Shown: one piece after another, positions 1 through 8,358 of the stretch
Layout of the letters: every line of letters begins with the position of its first letter
Numbering within the stretch: position 1 is the stretch's first letter
DNA from: Marinobacter changyiensis
Lineage (GTDB): Bacteria > Pseudomonadota > Gammaproteobacteria > Pseudomonadales > Oleiphilaceae
Reading direction: 5' to 3'
DNA: 37,217 nucleotides
Assembly: GCF_009193265.1 (NCBI RefSeq)
Contig: NZ_VZZZ01000010.1
Coordinates: 1 to 37,217, forward strand
The notes under the pieces: model-generated
Databases searched by the model: none
Told to the model about the DNA's origin: nothing
The model's input: the letters and a program-made list of their open reading frames with translations, nothing else
Made by a program: the position numbers and the translations under genes

Positions 1-1711
1 TCTGCTCAGCACAATTGCGTTCTTTTGCCCATTGTTGATACTCAGGCAAAGCAAGAGGTCGCGAGTAGTAAAATCCTTGAGCCAGGTCCGCTCCCAGATC
101 TGTGACGATCTTCCTCTGTTGCTCTGTTTCAACGCCCTCTACAGTTACCTCAAGTTTTAATGCCTTGGCCATAGATATCATGGATTCCATGATTGTACGG
201 GCTTCTGCGCTGTCTTCCAGATTGTTGACAAAAGCCCGGTCGATCTTCAATCCCGACAGCGGCAGATGGATCAGGTACTGAAACGAAGAATAACCTGTGC
301 CGAAATCGTCCAGACTGACTTTAAAACCCTGGTCGCGCAGGCTCCCAACGGCTGCTTTTGCTAGTTCAGGGTCCTGAATCAGTGCGCCTTCCGTAATTTC
401 AATTTCAAGAGATTCTGGAGTTACGCCGTATGAAGAAACCAAACTCCCCAGATCATTAATTAACGAGGGGTTCATCAAATTGTTAATCGCAAAGTTGACG
501 CTGACCGGCATAAGGTTCTGCGCCCCGATATTTTTGCAAGCTCTAGCGATCACGAATCGCGTCACAGGGTCTATCAGTGTCGTACTTTCCACCTTAGGCA
601 TGAATAGCCCGGGCATAACCATTTTGTTTTCATGGTTGAACCAGCGCAGTAAAGCTTCTGAACCAACGTGCTGGCCGGTCCGCAGGCATATCTTGGGCTG
701 GTAGAATAACTGAAACTCCTGATTGGCTAATCCATCGCGGACCCGTGCTATAAGTTGAACGCGCTCTGCGGTTTTCTGGTCGAACATCGGGTCGTAACGC
801 CGGTAGGGAACTTTATTCTCAATCGCTACTGACAAACCGGTTCTCGCACGGTTGATAACAATTTCCGGATTCTGATCGTTTTTTCTAACAAGGTAGCTTC
901 CAGCAACAATTTGAACGCGCAGGGAAATGCCTTTCACGATGGTTTCTTCTTCACCAACTTTCTGAGCAGCTTCAAAAACGGAGCCGATTTCTTCCTGGGA
1001 GCCTACTTCCTCCTGAGATGAAACGGAGAATAAAATTGCCAACTCCGATTTGCTGAACCGGTAGACTTGGAAAGGTACTTTGATATTTTGACTGATTCGC
1101 TTGGCCAGATCTTTGACCACTTGTTCAGCCGTATCGGCACCCATTGATTGCAGAATTTCCCACAGGTCCTGCATCCGGAGCAGAAGTATCGCTGTTGAGG
1201 GAGCCTTATTCTGACTCGCCCTTCGAAGTAACCTTTCAAGGTCCCGGGTAAGGGCCGCTTGTGTCCTAAGACCGGTTTTGTTATCGATTTCAAGTGCCTG
1301 AAGGCGGCGTTGATTGGCCTGTCTCAGGCTTTGGAAAAGCCCTGCTGAAAAAACACCGATAAGAAGGAAGAAGGCGATTCGTGCCAGCCAGTTTTCCGTT
1401 GACTGGAAAGTGCCGGTTGAGACGACCAGGGGCATCAATGGGCCAATGAGAAGCCCTCCCGTTATTGCAGAAATGATTGCGCCAGTTAATCGAAACCATA
1501 CAGCTGATAACAGTATCGGTAGCAGGATTACATAGGGATAGGCATAGCTTGTACCTCCGGTGAAGTACACAACCCAGGTGCCAGCGGCTAAAAAAACGAT
1601 AATCACCAACAGCCTGCAAATGGCCATCGCAAATTGCGACAATTGTGGCCATTTCTCCGAGTGCCATATGTTTTCGAAGGTAGGAAGGTAGCTACTACTC
1701 TCTCTATTCAT
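1..1711 (-). CDS. Membrane-anchored EAL-domain c-di-GMP phosphodiesterase with degenerate GGDEF (C-terminus off the left edge)
   Basis: The reading frame opens at ATG 1711 and runs 570 codons without a stop to the window edge, so only the last residues are missing. Residues about 26-125 form four hydrophobic segments, a membrane sensor of no clear family. A GGDEF-type domain follows (about 140-310), but the catalytic site reads RFSKSEL instead of GGDEF, so no cyclase activity is expected. The EAL domain has SEALLRW, EIEITEG, DDFGTGYSS, KIDRAFV and TVEGVET, i.e. the metal- and substrate-binding residues of active c-di-GMP phosphodiesterases. Inference: a membrane receptor that lowers c-di-GMP. 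It is transcribed away from the rest of the signalling island. Confidence 0.9.
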   Translation of the reverse strand, partial: MNRESSSYLPTFENIWHSEKWPQLSQFAMAICRLLVIIVFLAAGTWVVYFTGGTSYAYPYVILLPILLSAVWFRLTGAIISAITGGLLIGPLMPLVVSTGTFQSTENWLARIAFFLLIGVFSAGLFQSLRQANQRRLQALEIDNKTGLRTQAALTRDLERLLRRASQNKAPSTAILLLRMQDLWEILQSMGADTAEQVVKDLAKRISQNIKVPFQVYRFSKSELAILFSVSSQEEVGSQEEIGSVFEAAQKVGEEETIVKGISLRVQIVAGSYLVRKNDQNPEIVINRARTGLSVAIENKVPYRRYDPMFDQKTAERVQLIARVRDGLANQEFQLFYQPKICLRTGQHVGSEALLRWFNHENKMVMPGLFMPKVESTTLIDPVTRFVIARACKNIGAQNLMPVSVNFAINNLMNPSLINDLGSLVSSYGVTPESLEIEITEGALIQDPELAKAAVGSLRDQGFKVSLDDFGTGYSSFQYLIHLPLSGLKIDRAFVNNLEDSAEARTIMESMISMAKALKLEVTVEGVETEQQRKIVTDLGADLAQGFYYSRPLALPEYQQWAKERNCAEQ

Positions 1712-2540
1712 TTGACTGCCTTACGACTAATTCAGTCTTTACAAATTTTAGCTATTAAATTTATTTTCATTCATATGACCAATAGGCTAGCGACTTCAAG
1801 CACCTCCCGTCGCTATTGAGGATCAACCACTACCAGCGTAATACAAAAAAGAACCACTACTGTGTAAAAAAATGTTACACCAGCAGTGTCAGGAAATTTG
1901 CGCTTTGCAATGAAACCAGGGGGAATCTCTGAGTTCCCTTCGGCTCGAGCAAATGAAGGCACTGAGGTTAAGGCTGGGTACCAATTGAGAGCTTCAATGA
2001 CTTGCTTACTGTGAGGTTTATTGGGTGAGTAGATCAGCAGGCTCTATGGCGCGAGGCATCCTTTCGTTGTGCTTTCCAACAACGAGCGGAGTGCAGCAAT
2101 CCGATTGAACATAGTCACTGCGCTGGCTGTTAATTTGCCGGGCTTGGTGCCTCCAGTTGACACTTTCAGGTTGATCACGGCCAGCGCTCTACACAATCAA
2201 AAAATGCATAAAGACAGCCTCAGAAAATTTGAGTTCTGAAATTGCTGTGACTAAGATCCAACAACAAGGTGCAGCAACATTCGGGGATTCTGAACTTTGG
2301 CGTTGCAGGAGGTGCTTAAGGCCCCGCTTGCAGAAACTCATTCCCTCGGCACTTAAGGGGCTATGGATGTTAGCAAGAAGTAATAGCAACGCTACCCACC
2401 TAAGCAAAACAGGTTATTCCTTTTCAATCCTTGTTCACCATACGTTTCAGTACCTGACGCAGCTTCCCGTTAACGCGCTCAAAACAGTCCAAGCTTACGT
2501 CCACGATCTGGTACGTGACCTTCACCACTAAGAGGCCGGC
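1712..2540. other. Long intergenic region with no convincing intact gene
   Basis: This stretch lies between the divergent EAL gene and the hybrid kinase, so it should contain both promoters, but I could not pick unambiguous boxes. ORFs inside are short and overlap each other on both strands, and none has a recognisable domain. A possible gene-tail remnant at 2044-2187 is listed separately. Confidence 0.5.
2044..2187 (-). pseudogene. Possible C-terminal gene fragment, unassigned
   Basis: The minus strand reads about 46 codons ending in a TAG at 2044-2046, with a protein-like segment (LKVSTGGTKPGKLTASAV, then MFNRIAALRSLLE). There is no start codon context and no upstream continuation in frame. 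It looks like the tail of a lost gene, perhaps of a mobile element, but I do not recognise the family. Confidence 0.2.
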
Positions 2541-4112
2541 ATGGTTTTTCCTTCCAAGTCTATGTCCATTTTGGTCGTAGAGGACATTGCCGCAATGCGG
2601 AAAATGTTGAAAGACAGCCTTCGCTTGATGGGGTTGAACAATGTTTCGCTTGCTGAAAATGGTGAACAGGCATTAACCCTGTTAGCGACCAATCGAGTCG
2701 ATTTAATTATTTCTGACAGCAACATGCCGAAAATGAACGGCATGGAATTACTGAAAATAATACGAGAAACCCCTGCCTGGCGCAGCATTCCTTTTATGAT
2801 GGTAACAGCTGAAAGTGACAGGACGTTGGTCAGTGCGGCCATCCAGGGAGGCGTCACCCAATTCCTTATTAAGCCCTTTACCTACTTAGATCTTCAGAAT
2901 CGGGTCAACAAAATCACCCATCAAGTGAAACCCGCTGGCGTTGTAGAGATCACCGCAGCTGCGGAAGAATGTCATGAAACACCGAATGAAGCGTTTGGAC
3001 ACGATTTTGGCAGCGCTATTGTAATGTTGGTGGGTGATCTAGCGGCGGACAAAGCAGTGGCCCCTATCTTAAAGCGCTTCCATACGATCCGCTCCGCAAT
3101 CAGTGGTGAACAAGCCTTGGAGATGGTTCATACCCTGTCTGCGCCAGATCTCATCCTGATGGAGGTGACGCTGCCCGATACAACTGGGTATGACGTCTGT
3201 CACCAGCTAAAAAGCGACCCTTCTACCGCCGCCATACCGGTTATATTTCTCACCGCACAAGCAACATCAAAGGAGATCACCCGCGGATTCAAGGTGGGAT
3301 GCGTCGATTACATCACCAAACCGGCTGACCCGATGGTGCTACAAGCTCGCGTCGCGACACATATTCAAATCCGCCACGCCAAAGAAGACTTGCGCAATCA
3401 CATTGATACTCTGTTGGAGAACGCCCGACTGCGAGAGGATGTGGAGCGCATGACACGCCACGACATTAAAAGTCCGTTGTCTGCCATCATCTCTACCGCC
3501 GACGCGCTATTGCAAAATGGACCATGGACCGAGCATGTCGCGGGGGCATTGGAAACGATGCGAGAGGCTGGTTTTGACGCGCTCAATATGGTGAACCGAA
3601 CCCTTGACCTCTACAAAATGGAGACAGGTACCTACCGGTTCGAGCCAACCTCGGTGAATTTGGTCACATTAGCAAAGCGGGTCATTCGGGAGATGAAGAG
3701 TGAAGCGGACCAAAAGCAGGTCCGCTTATCGCTGCGGCCAACTTCGAACTGTCTTTGTCTCGGGGAAGAAAGCCTATGCCTTTCCTTGTTGCGAAATTTA
3801 CTTAAGAACGCCGTTGAAGCCTCTTCTCCAGGCGATACCGTGAACATAATGTTGAACAAAAAAACTAAAATTAACCTTATGATCCATAATAAAGGGACCG
3901 TTCCCGACAGCCTAAGGGACACCTTTTTCGACAAGTACACGACTGCTAATAAGGCACAGGGAACGGGCTTGGGGACCTATTCTGCAAAACTGATGACTGA
4001 GGTGCAGGGAGGGAAAATACGCTTTATATCCAATTACAAGCAAGGGACCGTTTTGCACGTGGCACTGGAACCTGCCTTCACCAATCAGGGCCAGCAACAG
4101 CTGGTTTCATAA
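2541..4112 (+). CDS. Soluble hybrid histidine kinase, REC-REC-HisKA-HATPase
   Basis: The protein has 523 residues and no membrane segment. REC1 (about 8-128) is strongly CheY-like and complete: E14/D15, phosphoacceptor D59 (SDSNMP), T89 and K111. REC2 (about 158-275) keeps T238 and K260 but has Glu208 where the phosphoacceptor Asp should be (LMEVTLPD), and GD instead of DD in the acidic pocket. HisKA carries the H-box RHDIKSPL with His307. HATPase has an N-box (LLRNLLKNAVEA) and a G-box (GTGLGTYSAKL). AGAGG at 2530-2534 supports the start at 2541. Because the receivers come before the kinase, phosphorylation of REC1 probably controls kinase output. The output partner is not evident. Confidence 0.9.
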   Translation: MVFPSKSMSILVVEDIAAMRKMLKDSLRLMGLNNVSLAENGEQALTLLATNRVDLIISDSNMPKMNGMELLKIIRETPAWRSIPFMMVTAESDRTLVSAAIQGGVTQFLIKPFTYLDLQNRVNKITHQVKPAGVVEITAAAEECHETPNEAFGHDFGSAIVMLVGDLAADKAVAPILKRFHTIRSAISGEQALEMVHTLSAPDLILMEVTLPDTTGYDVCHQLKSDPSTAAIPVIFLTAQATSKEITRGFKVGCVDYITKPADPMVLQARVATHIQIRHAKEDLRNHIDTLLENARLREDVERMTRHDIKSPLSAIISTADALLQNGPWTEHVAGALETMREAGFDALNMVNRTLDLYKMETGTYRFEPTSVNLVTLAKRVIREMKSEADQKQVRLSLRPTSNCLCLGEESLCLSLLRNLLKNAVEASSPGDTVNIMLNKKTKINLMIHNKGTVPDSLRDTFFDKYTTANKAQGTGLGTYSAKLMTEVQGGKIRFISNYKQGTVLHVALEPAFTNQGQQQLVS

Positions 4113-4372
4113 GCTACATACTGAAAGTCAGATAGCAAGTATCGCGGTGGTGCGGACGCTGTTCGCTGAAAAGCTTGCGGAAAACTGGCTTCCGGAACAA
4201 ACATCGGGCCGGCTCGGGCGAACTTACTCAAATAGTTCTGGACAGTGTTTCAAGTTTTTCATCTGTACCGAAAGTAACGAGCAATCGATTTCGGCTCCTC
4301 ATATTAGAATATGCGTCTCACGATGTGATGGCCAGACGTTTGCGTTCGAAAGAGGCACAACATAGATCAATT
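4113..4372. other. Intergenic region up to the IS66 left end
   Basis: No recognisable gene. Two overlapping short + strand frames (4147-4365, 4175-4387) run into the IS66 terminus, so they could be the tail of a gene interrupted by the insertion, but neither shows a domain. Confidence 0.4.
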
Positions 4373-4422
4373 GTAAGCGTCCGGTAATCCCATCTTGAAC
4401 CTCACGCTGCTGGCGTCAGGAT

Positions 4423-4450
4423 AGTGTCCACTTATTTTCTAGTGGACACT
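4423..4450 (+). repeat. Perfect 10-bp inverted repeat just upstream of IS66 tnpA
   Basis: AGTGTCCACT (4423-4432) and AGTGGACACT (4441-4450) are perfect complements around an 8-nt loop. The hairpin ends 4 nt before the tnpA ATG and there is no other visible ribosome binding site. It probably limits translation of transcripts entering from outside, a known strategy of insertion sequences; this is inference. Confidence 0.7.
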
Positions 4451-4454
4451 TAAC

Positions 4455-4820
4455 ATGAACAACATAAGAGTAACTAAGCCCTACCAGAAGCGTCGCCGCT
4501 TCTCTCCTGATTTTAAAGCCAGCATCGTTGATGAGTGCCTGGAACCCGGAGCCTCTGTTTCCCGAATTTCTTTGGAGAACGGACTCAACACCAACATGGT
4601 TCGGCGCTGGATCAATGAAGCTCGACGAGCGCCGAAAACATCGGGGTTTGTGTCGGTCACTCTGCCAGCGGCACCCTCTGCACCGAGCAACCAATCAGTC
4701 TCAGAAAAGCGTAGCACCATCCGCATTGAGATTCCCCGCGCCGGTGGCGCGGTTGTGGTGGAGTGGCCTGCGGAGCAGGCCCACCAGTGCGTCGCTTTGC
4801 TGCGGGATCTATTGGGATGA
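4455..4820 (+). CDS. tnpA: IS66-family accessory protein TnpA
   Basis: The product is 121 residues, the usual size for IS66 TnpA. The N-terminal half has a helix-turn-helix of the transposase_8 type (RRFSPDFKASIVDECLEPG, then VSRISLENGLNTNMVRRW), likely for binding the terminal repeats. The C-terminal part is proline- and valine-rich and poorly conserved in the family. The stop overlaps the tnpB start as ATGA, which implies translational coupling. The protein is needed for IS66 transposition but is not the catalytic subunit. Confidence 0.88.
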   Translation: MNNIRVTKPYQKRRRFSPDFKASIVDECLEPGASVSRISLENGLNTNMVRRWINEARRAPKTSGFVSVTLPAAPSAPSNQSVSEKRSTIRIEIPRAGGAVVVEWPAEQAHQCVALLRDLLG

Positions 4821-5152
4821 TCCGCATCGACGAGATCTGGCTGGCCACGGAACCGTTGGATATGCGGGCCGGGCCCGATAAGGCTCTGGCTCGCGTCATT
4901 CAGGTTTTTGGTTCGGCCAGACCCCATTGCGCCTACCTGTTTGCCAACAAACGAGGCAACCGGATGAAGGTGCTGATCCATGATGGCCTGGGCATCTGGC
5001 TGTGTGCCCGCCGTCTGAACCGGGGCAAATTCCACTGGGGCGAAACCTGGCGCGGTGACCAACTGCGCCTGACCGAAGAGCAGTTGTCCGCCCTGGTTCA
5101 GGGCCTGCCCTGGCAACGCCTTGGAGCCGACGGCGCTATCTCCATCCTGTAA
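4817..5152 (+). CDS. tnpB: IS66-family accessory protein TnpB (Orf2)
   Basis: The product is 111 residues when started at the ATG at 4817, which overlaps the tnpA stop. It has typical Orf2 features: an opening MIRIDEIWLATEPLDMRAG, then a conserved core with NKRGNRMKVLIHDGLGIWL and the GKFHW motif. It is required for transposition, with unknown biochemical role. A longer in-frame start exists upstream at 4763 but would overlap tnpA by about 58 bp and add residues that are not part of the family. Confidence 0.9.
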   Translation: MIRIDEIWLATEPLDMRAGPDKALARVIQVFGSARPHCAYLFANKRGNRMKVLIHDGLGIWLCARRLNRGKFHWGETWRGDQLRLTEEQLSALVQGLPWQRLGADGAISIL

Positions 5153-5227
5153 CCACAAGTGCCGCAGTACCGCTATAGCCAGAACCGCGAATCGCCTGCC
5201 GCACAAGGACTTGGCATACTGAAGGGC

Positions 5228-6784
5228 ATGACTCAGCGCTCCGATATCAACCAACTCTCTGCCGATCAGCTCCGTGCCCTGGCGACGGAACTGATGGACT
5301 CTCTGGACGCCAAGGATCAAGTCTTGGGCCGGAAGGAGCGAGAGTTGGTGCGCAGCAACGCCATCATCGAGAAGCTGACCCACGAAGTAGCCATCCTCAA
5401 GCGTCACAAGTACGCCCGTCGCAGTGAACAACTCGATGCTGTTCAGGGGAAACTGCTGGACGAATTGATCGACAGTGACCTGGCCGCCATCGAAGCCGAG
5501 CTGGACCAGGCGATGACCGAGGAGCAGAAAGCGTCCCGGCCAAAGCAGAAGCCCAAGCGCACCCCGCTGCCACCAGAACTGCCCCGTACCCTGATCCACC
5601 ACGAACCGGACGATACCCGGTGCCAGTGTGGCTGCCAGCTCAAGCGTATTGGTGAAGACATCAGCGAGAAGCTGGACTACGTTCCCGGCGAGTTCACCGT
5701 CGAGCGCCACATCCGTGGCAAGTGGGCCTGCAACAAGTGCGAGACCCTGATCCAGGCACCGGTACCACCGCAAGTAATCGACAAGGGTATACCTACCGCC
5801 GGTCTGTTGGCTCAGGTGCTGGTGGCCAAGTACGCGGACCATCTACCGCTGTTCCGTCAGGAGCGCATCTTCGGCCGTGCTGGATTAGAAATCCCGCGTT
5901 CCACCCTGGCCGAATGGGTGGGTGCCTGCGGTGTGCAATTGCAGCCGTTGGTGGATGCGCTGAGAAATGCTCTATTGGAGCATAGCGTTCTGCACGCCGA
6001 TGAAACCCCGGTCAGCATGCTGGCCCCGGGCAAGAAGAAAACCCACAAGGCTTACGTCTGGGCTTACTGCACCACACCGTTCTCGGACCTGAAAGCCACC
6101 GTTTACGACTTCGCTCCAAGCCGTGCGGGCGAACACGCCCGCACCTTCCTGGGTGACTGGCAGGGCAAACTGGTCTGTGATGATTATGCTGGCTACAAGG
6201 CCGGGTTCGGCAACGGTATTACCGAAATCGGTTGCATGGCTCACGCCCGGCGCAAGTTCTACGACCTGCACGAAGCCAACAAGAGTGAACTAGCAGCAAA
6301 AGCCCTGGAATACATCGGCGGACTCTACGAAATCGAGCGGGAATCCAAAGATCTGCCGCCGGACAAACGGCAGGAGATCCGGGAAGCGAAAGCCAGGCCC
6401 ATTGCTGATGCGTTACATCAATGGATGCTGGCGCATCGCCAGAAAGTGCCGGATGGCTCCGGCACGGCTAAAGCCCTGGATTACAGCCTCAAACGCTGGA
6501 AAGCGCTGACGCGCTACCTGGACGATGGTGCTGTGCCCATCGACAATAACTGGGTGGAAAACCAGATCCGGCCCTGGGCGCTGGGCCGCAACAACTGGTT
6601 GTTCGCAGGGTCACTACGCAGTGGTCAGCGTGCGGCTGCGATCATGACACTGATCCAGTCTGCAAAGCTGAATGGTCATGACCCCTATGCCTATCTGAAG
6701 GATTTGTTGACCCGCCTGCCGACGCAGAAAAACAACGCCATCGACGAGCTATTGCCCCACAACTGGAAGCCTTGCATACCCTGA
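5228..6784 (+). CDS. tnpC: IS66-family transposase TnpC
   Basis: The product is 518 residues from the ATG at 5228 (opening MTQRSDINQLSADQLR). An in-frame GTG at 5159 would add 23 unlikely residues. An N-terminal leucine-zipper-like coiled coil (about 20-60) precedes a zinc-finger region (CQCGC, then CNKC) and the DDE core: D in LHADETP, D in VCDDYAGYKA, and E in DNNWVENQIRPWALGR. The C-terminal tail with LNGHDPYAYL is the same region that survives as remnants at 27.2-27.47 kb and 29.34-29.44 kb. The gene appears fully functional. Confidence 0.92.
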   Translation: MTQRSDINQLSADQLRALATELMDSLDAKDQVLGRKERELVRSNAIIEKLTHEVAILKRHKYARRSEQLDAVQGKLLDELIDSDLAAIEAELDQAMTEEQKASRPKQKPKRTPLPPELPRTLIHHEPDDTRCQCGCQLKRIGEDISEKLDYVPGEFTVERHIRGKWACNKCETLIQAPVPPQVIDKGIPTAGLLAQVLVAKYADHLPLFRQERIFGRAGLEIPRSTLAEWVGACGVQLQPLVDALRNALLEHSVLHADETPVSMLAPGKKKTHKAYVWAYCTTPFSDLKATVYDFAPSRAGEHARTFLGDWQGKLVCDDYAGYKAGFGNGITEIGCMAHARRKFYDLHEANKSELAAKALEYIGGLYEIERESKDLPPDKRQEIREAKARPIADALHQWMLAHRQKVPDGSGTAKALDYSLKRWKALTRYLDDGAVPIDNNWVENQIRPWALGRNNWLFAGSLRSGQRAAAIMTLIQSAKLNGHDPYAYLKDLLTRLPTQKNNAIDELLPHNWKPCIP

Positions 6785-6809
6785 TAAGTCGCAATGGCCG
6801 GCCACTTAT

Positions 6810-7196
6810 GTTGGATTGTTTGATTCCTCTCTAAAGGCTCTATCATGCGGAATTGGCCGTTTTTGATTGAGCGTAATTTCGGATAATCCCACAAGACAAA
6901 CCACCGTCTAACTCACCCACTAGATCAAGTAGAAAATAATAAACAGTGAAAGCTGTCTCATTTTTTTGACGAAACAATAAACTTTTTGTAATACTTTCAC
7001 TTAGACTAATTGTCACTACCTGTTGAGTGCATGTTTTACAGCAGTGGTACTGCACTTCGTTGATGCTCGTAACAGCGAAGCGAGAGGGCGTCTCGAGAGT
7101 GTGAAAAACTGTCAGGGACACTCCAGCGTCAGGATCTGTCAGATCGTCATGCTTTCTGAAGACGGTCTTTTTTTATCGTAGTAAAAGGGGTCATGG
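6810..7196. other. Intergenic region containing the promoter and long leader of the first HDOD gene
   Basis: AT-rich from 6920 to 7020. It contains a good sigma70-type promoter at 6966-6994 and then about 195 nt of leader before the HDOD gene. I found no convincing coding frame here. Confidence 0.5.
6966..6994 (+). promoter_or_regulatory. Predicted sigma70 promoter for the HDOD gene
   Basis: TTGACG (6966-6971) and TAATAC (6989-6994) are separated by 17 bp. Transcription would start near 7001 and leave a leader of almost 200 nt before the ATG at 7197. Confidence 0.55.
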
Positions 7197-8237
7197 ATGC
7201 GACGCACTCTTCAATGGGTTAGGGGGTTCTTCGGAACCTCGACGAAAAAATCGCAGCCCGCGACTACCTCCCAACTGGGCCATGCCGATAAAGAGACGAG
7301 CGATCCAGTTTTCTTGGCCGTAGACGAGGTCTCGGGAAGTCTGCAAGAAGGCTTGCTCTCCTGGCTCTTGAACGTGGAGCCACACCAACTGGAGAAAACC
7401 GACGAGCGCACAAGCGCCATTGTCGCCCAACTGGAAAGCAGAATAAGCTCTGGCAAACTGGAAGAGTTGCCACGTCAGCCGCTGATTCTCCCCAAGCTGT
7501 TGCAAGCCCTGTCCAAGGAAAACTCGGACAGACGGGAACTGGTTAGCATTATCTTGAAGGACCCTGCACTGACCAACCGGGTTCTTCAGGTCGCGAACAG
7601 CCCCTTTTTCCGATCCGGAGATCAACATATTGAGTCGGTAGACCAGGCGGTCTTTCTGTTAGGGCACAGAGGCATTCGGAATGTCGTGTCGGCTTCCATC
7701 ATGCAACCCATGCTGGCCGCGCGGGACAATGCCGAAGCGCTGTTCAGTGAGCGAGTCTGGCAGTGGGGCATGACATGCGCCAGATCAGCGGAAGCAGTTG
7801 CCATCTCGAAAGGTGTGGACAGCGGTGCTCACTTTCTATTGGGCTTACTGCCGGCGCTCTCTTACATCACCCTTCGACGTGAAGTGCAAAGGCTTTACAA
7901 AGACCGCTGCAACCGAGAGGAGGTACCCCCCAGTCTGTTTCGTGCGGTTTTCAGCCAGTTCGATTGGGCAACCGCCCGACTGGTGGCCCAGAAGTGGAGC
8001 TTACCCTCTAGCTTCCAAGCCAGTTTGCCTGCAACGACGCGTCCAACGCCGATGCAGTATTCTACCCCGCTCCGCGATGGAATTATGCTGGGTACCCGCG
8101 AGGTATTGCGTCACGTCAATCACCCCACTCTGACCGAAGAGGAACTTCGTCAAGTTCTGCTGCTGGAAGAGCCGCAGTTCGACAGGATACGTGGCGCGAT
8201 TGCGGGGATGCTTGAAAAAGAGGCGAGCCCGGCTTGA
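7197..8237 (+). CDS. HDOD-domain signalling protein
   Basis: The product is 346 residues and soluble. After a variable N-terminus (about 1-90), the HDOD domain starts at LPRQPLILPKLLQAL and includes the typical segment DPALTNRVLQVANSPFF followed by DQAVFLLGHRGIRNVV. HDOD proteins are catalytically dead HD-type folds that act as output or scaffold modules in motility, chemotaxis and c-di-GMP networks. AAAAGGGG at 7183-7190 fits the ATG at 7197. The next gene down is a second HDOD protein on the same strand after 121 bp, so the two may be co-transcribed. Confidence 0.85.
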   Translation: MRRTLQWVRGFFGTSTKKSQPATTSQLGHADKETSDPVFLAVDEVSGSLQEGLLSWLLNVEPHQLEKTDERTSAIVAQLESRISSGKLEELPRQPLILPKLLQALSKENSDRRELVSIILKDPALTNRVLQVANSPFFRSGDQHIESVDQAVFLLGHRGIRNVVSASIMQPMLAARDNAEALFSERVWQWGMTCARSAEAVAISKGVDSGAHFLLGLLPALSYITLRREVQRLYKDRCNREEVPPSLFRAVFSQFDWATARLVAQKWSLPSSFQASLPATTRPTPMQYSTPLRDGIMLGTREVLRHVNHPTLTEEELRQVLLLEEPQFDRIRGAIAGMLEKEASPA

Positions 8238-8358
8238 TAACCTCTACGACTTTTCTTCAGTCACCACGTCTCACGCTGCTGACAGGCCGCTGCACGGTAT
8301 GCAAAAACGGATCTGATTGGCTGTCCCTTTTTCTATAAGGCTTGAAGGGGGCCCTCCA

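Larger units (their letters stand above)
4373..6809 (+). mobile_element. Complete IS66-family insertion sequence
   Basis: The element carries tnpA, tnpB and tnpC in the standard order. The left end begins GTAAGCGTCCGGTAAT (4373), and the right end, read on the other strand, begins ATAAGTGGCCGGCCAT (6809); these match imperfectly as terminal inverted repeats. I see no 8-bp target duplication: the flanks are GATCAATT and GTTGGATT. This suggests an old insertion, recombination between copies, or an inexact boundary. All three genes are intact, so this copy could be the source of transposase for the IS66 ends seen elsewhere in the window. Confidence 0.88.

Noticed and set aside
4481..5842. Long 453-codon minus-strand frame across the IS66 element
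   Set aside because: It is the antisense shadow of tnpA, tnpB and tnpC; no domain and no ribosome site.
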